From Acinetobacter brisouii CIP 110357 (GTDB lineage: Bacteria; Pseudomonadota; Gammaproteobacteria; Pseudomonadales; Moraxellaceae): a stretch of DNA of 64,000 bases. Numbering within the stretch: the stretch's first letter is position 1; each line of letters starts with the position of its first letter. The position numbers and the translations under genes are program-made. Shown one piece after another: positions 35,996 to 43,631 of the stretch. The notes under the pieces were generated by a model. The model was not told the origin of the DNA and did not search any database. It saw only the letters and a list, made by a program, of their open reading frames with translations. Where the stretch lies: contig NZ_KI530762.1 of assembly GCF_000488275.1 (NCBI RefSeq), positions 391,536 to 455,535 of the forward strand. The letters run 5' to 3'.

Positions 35996-36790
35996 TTATG
36001 GTTTGATTTGTTCTAAACCCTGATCTTCAATAATCTGAGTCGCTTGTGGTGATTTCACGAATTGAATCAGTTCTTTGGCGAGTTGTTCATGTTTCGAATT
36101 TTTACCGATACCTGCTGAGAAAACAGTCACTTTTTGATAAGGTGCAGGAATAGGCCCAACCAATTCAACCTGTCCATATTGACCAGTAAAAGGTTTAATT
36201 TCGCTGATCTGCTGGAACCCGATATCAAATTGTCCTTCAGCAATACGCTTGGCAACCCGATCACCGACAACTTTTTCAGCCTTACTGCGAATGACTTTAT
36301 ATTCCACTGGGGGAAAGCTTGGGAAAACATCTTTTTCAAGATGCGTACCGCTTGCACTGGCAGAGTAACCAATATGTTTCGCATTTAACAAAACTTTTTC
36401 GAAATTTGCCGCAGAGCTAATATCAGGTTTTTTAGCGCCCTTCGGAATGACCATGCCAATGCTGGAATTGACCAAATCACGTTGTGTATTTGGCTCTACA
36501 TAACCTTTTTCTAAGAGCTTGTTCAGTTCAGGAGCCGCCAGTACCACCATATCAAAACGTTCACCACGATCGAGTCGGTTAGGAATTGCTGTTGGCGATG
36601 CGCCCATCGACGAACCAGAAGATAGATGAACCGTATGACCCGTTTGTTTTTCAAATATTGGAATGAGTTTTTGCATGGAGGAATAAAATCCACCTGAGCT
36701 AATCACTTCAAGGGTCTCTGCATTTGCTACTGTTGATCCTAAGCCTAAACCAGCGAAGCAGACTATCGTGAAGATAGGAGACTTTTTCAT
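35996..36790 (-). CDS. Orphan ModA-like periplasmic binding protein
   Basis: A 264-residue protein with a Sec signal peptide (KKSPIFTIVCFAGLG...TVANA, cleavage after ANA near 24). The mature part follows the ModA/extracellular solute-binding fold: EVISSGGFYSSMQKLIPIFE, HLSSGSSMGASPTAIPNRLD, FDMVVLAAPELNKL, and SIGMVIPKGAKKPDIS. This is the divergent ModA-like subgroup, not classical molybdate-binding ModA. No ModB permease or ModC ATPase lies nearby, so it either feeds a transporter encoded elsewhere or serves as a sensor or binding partner. It is downstream of an MFS symporter gene (85 bases, with an intercistronic hairpin), probably cotranscribed. Confidence 0.82.
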   Translation of the reverse strand: MKKSPIFTIVCFAGLGLGSTVANAETLEVISSGGFYSSMQKLIPIFEKQTGHTVHLSSGSSMGASPTAIPNRLDRGERFDMVVLAAPELNKLLEKGYVEPNTQRDLVNSSIGMVIPKGAKKPDISSAANFEKVLLNAKHIGYSASASGTHLEKDVFPSFPPVEYKVIRSKAEKVVGDRVAKRIAEGQFDIGFQQISEIKPFTGQYGQVELVGPIPAPYQKVTVFSAGIGKNSKHEQLAKELIQFVKSPQATQIIEDQGLEQIKP

Positions 36791-36822
36791 AAGACCTCAC
36801 ATAAATTAAAAAGAGAGTCCAG

Positions 36823-36845
36823 CAGGTAGACCTGAGATCTACCTG
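36823..36845 (-). other. Intercistronic hairpin between MFS symporter and ModA-like genes
   Basis: Perfect eight-bp stem CAGGTAGA/TCTACCTG with a seven-base loop. On the minus strand a TTTTT run follows ten bases later, too far for a classical terminator. It may attenuate or stabilise the downstream message. Confidence 0.5.
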
Positions 36846-36875
36846 ACTGTGAATCGGATTGAAAAATAAACGGTC

Positions 36876-38186
36876 TTAAGTTCTGACTTTTACAGGTTCA
36901 GTTATAGCATCAGGGTGGTTCTGTTTAGAGCCACGACATAAATATAAGCTGGAAAGAAGGCTACATACCGCTGCGAACATCAGCCAGAAAGCTGGTGTGC
37001 TGGCATTTCCTGTATGTTCAACAAGGAAGGTACATGCGATGGGTGTCATGCCCCCAAAAATAGCGGCTGCTAGACTAAAAGCGAGAGAAAAACCGACTGT
37101 CCGTACACGTTTCGGCATGACTTCTGCCAGTGTTGCAACCATCGTGCCGTTGTACATACCAAAGAAAAATGAAAAGTAAGCAAGCGTAATCAGTAAGTTA
37201 GAGAAGCTGACATCATTGACCAACCAACTTAAAACGGGATAACTGGTAAAGATACAAAGTATGGTAATTCCGACAAGAACTGGACGACGTCCGATCTTAT
37301 CTGAGAGTAACCCACCCATAGGCAACCAGAAGAAATTAGACAAACCTACAAATACTGTGGCTAAAAGACTATCTGTCACAGACATTTCTAAAGTGCGTTT
37401 TGCATAAACTGTAGTGTAGACCGTGATAAAATAAAAAGTTGTTGTGGTCATGGCACTCATCAGCATGCCTGCAAGGACAATGCGCCAGTTACCCAAAATA
37501 GTTCTGAAAATTTCCTTTGAAGTCGGGTGAATTTTTTGAGCCTTAAAGTCCTCTGTTTCTTCTAAAGTACGGCGGAATATAAAGATTAATGGAATAATCA
37601 AGCAACCGATAAAGAAGGGAATACGCCAGCCCCATTCGCCCACTTGCGCATGAGTTAAAACAGTATTCAGCCAATAGCCGAGTAATGAGGCGAACACAAC
37701 GGCAATTTGTTGGCTGCCAGACTGCCAGCTGGTAATGAATCCACGATTTTTATCTGTTGCAATTTCAGCCAGATAAATAGATACACCACCAGATTCAACA
37801 CCTGCCGAGAAACCTTGTAATAAACGCCCAATCACCACTAAAATTGGAGCAAGAATTCCGATAGTTTCATAACCAGGCACAAAGGTAATGAAGATTGTTC
37901 CAATCGCCATGAGGCTCAATGTGACGATTAATCCTTTGCGTCGACCCACTTTATCGACATAAGCACCAAGAAAAATAGCTCCTAAAGGACGCATCAGAAA
38001 ACCAGCAGCAAATACTGTAAAGGTCATCATTAAAGAAACATATTCATTTTCAGAGTGGAAAAATTTTGCTGCAATATAAGTTGCATAAAAACCAAAAAGA
38101 AAGAAATCGTACTGCTCTAAAAAGTTACCACTCGTGACATTCAATATTTTTTTAAAAGTAGCCCAGTGTTTACTATTGCTATCCAT
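36876..38186 (-). CDS. MFS metabolite:H+ symporter, citrate/tricarballylate type
   Basis: A 436-residue, 12-helix transporter of the MHS subfamily. The start [22 protein letters not shown] and [24 protein letters not shown] (the MFS loop 2-3 motif) are typical of CitA/TcuC proteins that import citrate, tricarballylate or aconitate with protons. The exact substrate is uncertain. It lies between a LysR gene (same strand, upstream) and an orphan ModA-like protein (downstream), forming a small probable uptake unit. The usual tcuRAB oxidation genes are absent here. Confidence 0.85.
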   Translation of the reverse strand: MDSNSKHWATFKKILNVTSGNFLEQYDFFLFGFYATYIAAKFFHSENEYVSLMMTFTVFAAGFLMRPLGAIFLGAYVDKVGRRKGLIVTLSLMAIGTIFITFVPGYETIGILAPILVVIGRLLQGFSAGVESGGVSIYLAEIATDKNRGFITSWQSGSQQIAVVFASLLGYWLNTVLTHAQVGEWGWRIPFFIGCLIIPLIFIFRRTLEETEDFKAQKIHPTSKEIFRTILGNWRIVLAGMLMSAMTTTTFYFITVYTTVYAKRTLEMSVTDSLLATVFVGLSNFFWLPMGGLLSDKIGRRPVLVGITILCIFTSYPVLSWLVNDVSFSNLLITLAYFSFFFGMYNGTMVATLAEVMPKRVRTVGFSLAFSLAAAIFGGMTPIACTFLVEHTGNASTPAFWLMFAAVCSLLSSLYLCRGSKQNHPDAITEPVKVRT

Positions 38187-38441
38187 AGGAGACCTCCTTG
38201 GTCTGACAAAATGGAAACACTCACAACAATCTGAATCTGAGACCGTTTATTCCCTCATATAGATGAGGTTCAAGAAAAGTCTTCACTGAGTCATTGTGAT
38301 GCCTTGTTTCCAGTTCAAACTACACATTTACATTCTGTTAAACAGAAATACATTCACCATTCAAAGGAAAATGTAATCGCAAATGGTCGAGGGGAGTGAG
38401 AGTGCAAAGTTAATTAGGTATTTAATAAAACTAATGGCTGT

Positions 38442-39371
38442 TTAGAAAATTATTTCAGAGCAGGGCCAGTTTTGATTTTGTATCAGCTCTTTAATACAGG
38501 CTTTTATTGCTGATTTTGCAGCTAAAGCAGCAGGAGATAACTCATTTTCAGCGAGGCTGACCAAGTAGTTGATGCGTTCAATTTCAGGATCGATGACTTT
38601 AAGTAACTGCAATTTATGTTTGTATTCCTGTAAGCAGGCACTACCTGGGCGGATGCTGGCAAGTTCCAGATGAATAAGGCTGTCCATAAGCAAATGCAAG
38701 CCATCAATTTCATACACGATATTTAATTGCCCAATCGAATGATCTAATAATTTCCTTAAACTATGTCGTTGACGGGGGAGTACTAAGGGGATATCACCGA
38801 TCTGTTGTGCTTGGATTGTCCCACTGTCGAGACATTCATGCAGCCCATATTTTTCGAGAAATTCCCGCCTCCCCATCAAATACATTTGTTCTTTGACTAA
38901 TGGTTGTATTGCCCATTGTTTGTCGATTTCATTGGTAAAGATAATTGCCAGATCAAGCTGACGTGAATTAATGGCCTGAATCAGGTTGCCTGATAGTGTT
39001 TCAACAATTTCAAGATGGATATCAGGATAGCGTTCAGACATTAATTTCATTAACGGTATGCCTAATAAAGCCGTAATGGTCGGTGGAAAACCAATGCTGA
39101 CATGACCTGAGAGCCTTGCAGAATGTGCCGCATCAATGGCAAAGTTGATCTGCCTGAGAATTAACTGGGAATGTTTTAAAAATGCAATGCCCGCAGGTGT
39201 TGGTGTTACTCCAAAAGCATTGCGCTGTAATAAACGGATACTTAATTCTTGCTCCAGTTTACTGATTTGTTGACTAATTGCAGACGCGCCAACATCGAGT
39301 TTCTGAGCGGCTTTTCCGATGCTTCCAGATTCAACGACCGTTGAAAAATATTTTATTTGCTTGATTTCCAT
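38442..39371 (-). CDS. LysR-family transcriptional regulator upstream of the MFS symporter
   Basis: A 309-residue LysR regulator. The HTH is FSTVVESGSIGKAAQKL followed by GASAISQQISKLEQEL (residues about 9-45), with an effector domain beginning near 90 (GHVSIGFPPTITALLG). It is related to Nac/Cbl-like and tricarballylate-type regulators. Unusually for the family it is co-oriented with its presumed target, the MFS symporter, whose start is 255 bases downstream of the LysR stop. A role in regulating that transporter is inference. Confidence 0.88.
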   Translation of the reverse strand: MEIKQIKYFSTVVESGSIGKAAQKLDVGASAISQQISKLEQELSIRLLQRNAFGVTPTPAGIAFLKHSQLILRQINFAIDAAHSARLSGHVSIGFPPTITALLGIPLMKLMSERYPDIHLEIVETLSGNLIQAINSRQLDLAIIFTNEIDKQWAIQPLVKEQMYLMGRREFLEKYGLHECLDSGTIQAQQIGDIPLVLPRQRHSLRKLLDHSIGQLNIVYEIDGLHLLMDSLIHLELASIRPGSACLQEYKHKLQLLKVIDPEIERINYLVSLAENELSPAALAAKSAIKACIKELIQNQNWPCSEIIF

Positions 39372-39717
39372 AATGAATATTTCACTAATTATTCATAAAT
39401 TATATGCGTATGATGCGACTAATCCTGTACGAATATTTATATTAACAGCGCTGAAGAGAAAGTTATCTTAAAATTATTCAATATGCGCTTGAAGCATTTC
39501 CATAGCGTAAATTTTAATCGTATTCACCCGTGTAAAAAACGCCAATCAATGTGCGCATTTTTCAAATCAACGTAACGCGATTTAAAAGTTTTCCAATTGT
39601 TTCGCTATTCTATTCTGCTCTGGGTTTCTCATTTGCTCAATTCAGTGATAAATCCCTTTATAGCCATCAAGTTGATGTAATGATTATAAATTTTAATTAA
39701 TTCGTCAGTTGGCAAAT
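39372..39717. other. Intergenic region between the LysR and SulP genes
   Basis: About 346 AT-rich bases. I see no ORF, terminator or repeat, only the presumed promoter of the minus-strand LysR gene near its right-hand neighbour. Confidence 0.35.
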
Positions 39718-41661
39718 CTAAGCCTCAAGTTCCAGTTCCAAAGCCAAATGCGTCATACGGTTTAGTCTGGAAGATAAATCAATATTCATTCTTTTTAGCA
39801 ACTTCAAACCAACAACTGGAGATTCCTGACAAAGCTTGTCAAAAGCACTGCAAGATAATTTTAGCAGTGTAATTTCAGTGTCAGCATATACATCACAGAC
39901 ATGTGGATTTAACTGCTTGCTAAACAATGCACCGACACCAGCACTGTAACTGGCTAAACGGATCATTTGTGCATGATCATCAATAATAACGCTGACACGA
40001 CCACGGGTAATAAAATACAGCCCACCTTCATCACAACAGTCTTTACGTAAAATAAACTGATGTGCAGAAAATGAAAACCGTTCCATTCTTTGATTCAAAT
40101 CGGCGATTTGCTCTGGTGATAGGTCTGCCATAATGTCAAATTCAGACAATGGTTTTTCTATTTGTTCCAGAGTGGACAATCCCAATGTGTGTAAAAGCTC
40201 ATCTTCGGCAAAAGCCAGTGCAGAATCATTATCCTCAAAAACACGACCAGAATTTTCAATTTCGCCAATACCGATATTACGCAGGTATTTACGGCGCTGC
40301 CCGCCAAACGGTAAATGTGATAACAGCAGTTTCTTGCCCGTTTTGCTCATGCTTTTGTCCAGACGTTTTAAGGTCATGGCGCCTGTCGTATCGATCATGC
40401 CACAATGTTTAAAACTGAGAATAATCCAGTCCGCGGTCAGCATTTCCTTTTCAATTTTTTGAAAGACAGTTTCAACATTGCCAAAAAAGAGCGGCCCGTG
40501 TAGATCGATATAGGCAATACGCTGAGATTCTTTGAGCAGGGCATTTACTGCTTCCATGCTACGGTCAGTACGGGAACGCATCTGGTCTGGATGAACAACA
40601 CGGCGAATAACAGTTTTGTTGGCATTGTGCAGGAAAATCAGCAGGGTAATGGCCATACCTACACCCAGCGCAGCCAGAACACCTTCAAAAACGACTAAAA
40701 AGGTGACAAACACCACAATCGCCAGATTACTCAGTACATCGGTCTGGTTGGATATGGTGCTACTGATCCCGACTTTGCGCAGCAGTTGCTGAGTCCAACT
40801 GTCCATAGAAGATGCCGTTGTAGCGATAACTACACCCGCCATGACGGACAGTGGAATAGTGGCAATCAGGTCATTGAGACCATAAGACATACCAACCAGT
40901 GCAACACCCATCATGACATTGGCAAAACGTGTGCGACCGCCATTATTATAAACAGCGCGGGTCAGGTTCGGTGAACCACCACTTGGCGTACCACCAAACA
41001 GTGCCGATACGCCATTGGCACAGCCTTGTACCAGTAACTCCTTGTTGCTGTTATGTCGGGTAGAAAACAATTCGTCAGCATTGGAAATACTCAGTAAGGA
41101 CTGGATAGATGAAACCAGTGCCAGTGTTGCCGCTGTGGCAAAGATCGCAAACAGGTGATGCTGAAAGCTGTAGCTTTGCATCACATCTAAGGCATTGCTC
41201 AATTGCGGTACAAAGTGGATGCCTGAAGGCAATTGACCAACGACTGGCACCAGATTGCTGATACCGGTGAATTTTGTTGCAGCGATATAGGCGAGCGTTC
41301 CACCGACCAGTCCGATCAAGGCAGAAGGTATTTTCTTAATCAATTTGCTGCTGAACGCGACCAATAATGCAGATAGAAGCATCAAGCCTAAAGACCAGCC
41401 ATGCACAGGAATTTTCCCCGTTATTTCTTGCCAAACCTGATTTAAATTTTGTACCCCAAGTCCATTTGGAATTTGTCCGATCATGATCTGTAAGGCAAAC
41501 CCGTTAATGATGCCTGCCAAAACAGGATAGGGCACAAACTTGACAAATGATCCCATGCGGAACAGCCCAAGCAAGGCTTGCATGATGCCTGAATGTTTGC
41601 TTAACGGAATGTGCGCAATACTAGGTGTTGTATTTGAACAACAGATTACAAAATATTGCAC
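39718..41661 (-). pseudogene. SulP-STAS transporter with a cyclic-nucleotide-binding domain, N-terminally truncated
   Basis: The frame encodes 647 residues. From about residue 26 it follows SulP anion transporters: MQALLGLFRMGSFVKFVPYP, then further membrane helices to about residue 345. A STAS domain (IAYIDLHGPLFFGNVETV) and a C-terminal cNMP-binding domain (LYFITRGRVSVIIDDHAQ) follow. Normal SulP proteins carry about 90-100 extra residues at the N-terminus with the first membrane helices and the substrate-binding loop. Here the homology begins abruptly; the upstream DNA does not encode them in any frame I checked, and no good ribosome-binding site precedes the first ATG. It is most likely a decayed gene, although the C-terminal modules remain open. 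Alternatively, a shortened protein may still be made. Confidence 0.7.
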
Positions 41662-41875
41662 TTTTCAATTCATTACAAAAAGTAAGAATTTCATTTTTGA
41701 GTTTTGACAAGCCGTTCACAAGAAACGGATTTAAAAGCCTATTTCCGCAAATTTTATTCTTGGTGCTGCTGAGTTTCTTGTTACGTAAAGTAACAATGAG
41801 TGCTTTGGCGTTGAATTATCGCGGTTTGCAGAGATTTCTGAATGGGTTGATTTGATAAGGGTTAGATTTTTTATA
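41662..41875. other. Unassigned DNA at the SulP breakpoint
   Basis: About 210 bases with no recognisable gene. It lies where the missing SulP N-terminus would be expected. I found no inverted-repeat ends or transposase remnant. Confidence 0.35.
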
Positions 41876-41906
41876 AAAAAATAGAGCCATTTAGGCCCTA
41901 TTTTTC
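41876..41906 (-). terminator. nrdB terminator
   Basis: Eleven-bp stem with one mismatch (AAAATAGAGCC with GGCCCTATTTT), loop ATTTA. On the minus strand a T7 run follows, about 50 bases after the nrdB stop codon. Confidence 0.8.
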
Positions 41907-41957
41907 GTGATATTAATGTGTGGTAGGTAAAAAATAATTTTATTTACTTTTAAATAC

Positions 41958-43241
41958 TTACCAGCTTAATGCACCACCTGTTTGGTAGTCAGTCACACGC
42001 GTTTCAAAGAAGTTTTTCTCTTTACGCAAGTCCATCATCTCAGACATCCACTGGAATGGGTTATTCACACCAGGGAACTGTTCAGACAAACCAAGCTGAG
42101 TCAGACGGCGGTTACAGATGAATTTCAAATATTCTTCCATCATCGCCGCGTTCATGCCCAATACGCCACGTGGCATGGTGTCACGTGCATATTCGATTTC
42201 TAGCATAGTGCCTTCAAGCAGCATTTGAGTCACTTCTTGCTGGAATTCGGCTGTCCACAATTGTGGGTTTTCGATCTTGATCTGGTTGATCATGTCGATA
42301 CCGAAGTTCACGTGCATTGATTCATCACGCAAAATGTACTGGAACTGCTCAGCAACACCGTTCATTTTGTTACGGCGACCCATACTCAAGATTTGAGTAA
42401 AGCCACAGTAGAAGAAGATGCCTTCAAGCACACAGTAGAATGCAATCAAATTACGAAGTAATTGTTGATCTGTTTCAGAGGTACCTGTTTTAAAGGTTGG
42501 ATCACTTAAAGACTGAGTATATTTCAAGCCCCAAGCTGCTTTACGCGCTACACTTGGAATCTCGTGATACATATTGAAGATTTCGCCTTCATCCATACCT
42601 AAAGATTCAATACAGTATTGATAGGCGTGAGTATGAATCGCTTCTTCAAATGCCTGACGCAAAATGTACTGACGACATTCAGGGTTAGTAATCAGACGGT
42701 AAATCGCCAAGACCAGGTTATTTGCAACCAAAGAATCCGCGGTCGAGAAGAAACCAAGATTACGTTTAACAATAACTCGCTCATCTTCAGTTAAGCCATT
42801 TTCAGACTTCCAAAGTGCGATGTCATGGTTCATGTTGACTTCTTGTGGCATCCAGTGGTTTGCACAACCATCCAGATATTTTTGCCAAGCCCATTCGTAT
42901 TTGAATGGAACAAGCTGGTTCAAGTCAGCACGGCAGTTGATCATGGCTTTATCATCAACCTGAACACGGCTTACACCTGTTCCTAGATCTTCTGAACCTG
43001 AGCTAATATCAAGATTTTTTAGGGATTCAGATGCTCGAGCCAACGAATCGGTTGAATCTGTTGTGGCACTGGTACTGGTTCCAACGGGTTGAGCATTTGC
43101 CACATTCGGCGACGATGGCTGCGAATCAGATACCACTTGCGAATCAGGCGTTTCTTGCGGTTGGACGGGCGCAGACTTGGGTTCTGGTGTAACCGGTTTT
43201 TGCGAATCATCTTCAAAATCGTCCCAACTAAGGATAGACAT
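41958..43241 (-). CDS. nrdB: Class Ia ribonucleotide reductase beta subunit
   Basis: A 427-residue diiron/tyrosyl-radical protein. The metal ligands are all present: Asp in [12 protein letters not shown], Glu and His in [10 protein letters not shown] (radical Tyr at the end), Glu in [10 protein letters not shown], and Glu/His in [12 protein letters not shown]. The first 100 or so residues are a low-complexity Pro/Gln/Ser/Thr-rich extension ([15 protein letters not shown]...) absent from E. coli NrdB (376 residues). It does not look like an ATP cone. I used the second ATG ([11 protein letters not shown], 43241) because GAGAGA is then suitably spaced. It is cotranscribed with nrdA through the NrdR-controlled promoter. 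Confidence 0.95.
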   Translation of the reverse strand: MSILSWDDFEDDSQKPVTPEPKSAPVQPQETPDSQVVSDSQPSSPNVANAQPVGTSTSATTDSTDSLARASESLKNLDISSGSEDLGTGVSRVQVDDKAMINCRADLNQLVPFKYEWAWQKYLDGCANHWMPQEVNMNHDIALWKSENGLTEDERVIVKRNLGFFSTADSLVANNLVLAIYRLITNPECRQYILRQAFEEAIHTHAYQYCIESLGMDEGEIFNMYHEIPSVARKAAWGLKYTQSLSDPTFKTGTSETDQQLLRNLIAFYCVLEGIFFYCGFTQILSMGRRNKMNGVAEQFQYILRDESMHVNFGIDMINQIKIENPQLWTAEFQQEVTQMLLEGTMLEIEYARDTMPRGVLGMNAAMMEEYLKFICNRRLTQLGLSEQFPGVNNPFQWMSEMMDLRKEKNFFETRVTDYQTGGALSW

Positions 43242-43377
43242 AATCATTCTCTCTTCGTTGTTTATATCTTTTATGACACCTTACAGCGAAGATGTCCCTA
43301 CTATACGCTTATTCTGCGTAAGCAAAACTAAGTTTTGTCGATTGCTGTTTTGATTTTGTTCAAAAAAGCAGTCTGCA

Positions 43378-43509
43378 CTACTTGTTTTGATTACGCTGTT
43401 CTTTACGTACTTTGTAAATCACATAAGTAATCGGTATACAAAACACAATGTAGGTAAAGACATATGCCAGTAAACCTAATTCATAGTTTCTAGATAAATG
43501 TTCAAACAT
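43378..43509 (-). CDS. 43-residue single-span membrane peptide between nrdA and nrdB
   Basis: A short ORF with start ATG at 43509 and stop TAG at 43378-43380. It begins MFEHLSRNYELG, has one hydrophobic helix (LLAYVFTYIVFCIPITYVIY, about residues 13-32), and ends with a positively charged tail (KVRKEQRNQNK), so the N-out/C-in topology follows the positive-inside rule. AAAGGTAGAGACG upstream gives a plausible ribosome-binding site. It sits on the nrdAB transcript between the two subunit genes. I do not recognise a family. Codon content and charge pattern look like a genuine small membrane protein, not a chance frame. Confidence 0.65.
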   Translation of the reverse strand: MFEHLSRNYELGLLAYVFTYIVFCIPITYVIYKVRKEQRNQNK

Positions 43510-43537
43510 CGTCTCTACCTTTGTGGTCTAAATGCCT

Positions 43538-43630
43538 AATCTCCCTAAATCCCTCTGTAAAAAAAGGGACTTTCACACCTAAATAGGTTGGGTGTAATTC
43601 CCCTCCTTTGAGGAGGGGTTAGGGGAGGTT
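43538..43630. repeat. Palindromic interspersed repeat just after nrdA
   Basis: Ends are imperfect inverted repeats: AATCTCCCTAAATCCCTC on the left and the complement of AACCTCCCCTAACCCCTC on the right. Inside are CACACC/GGGTGT and a strong CCCCTCC/GGAGGGG hairpin (43600-43618). It begins directly at the nrdA stop codon and lies inside the nrdA-nrdB transcript. I recall similar CCCTCC...AGGAGGG elements scattered in Acinetobacter genomes; only one copy is seen in this window. Confidence 0.7.
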
Positions 43631-43631
43631 A

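Noticed and set aside
33410..41661. Genomic island or prophage
   Set aside because: The stretch looks accessory by content, but I found no integrase, tRNA, att repeats or phage genes at its edges. It is better described as a variable metabolic region.
41625..41855. 76-codon plus-strand ORF at the SulP breakpoint
   Set aside because: No ribosome-binding site, no recognisable domain, and it overlaps the SulP start antisense. I looked for transposase fragments and inverted-repeat ends and found none.
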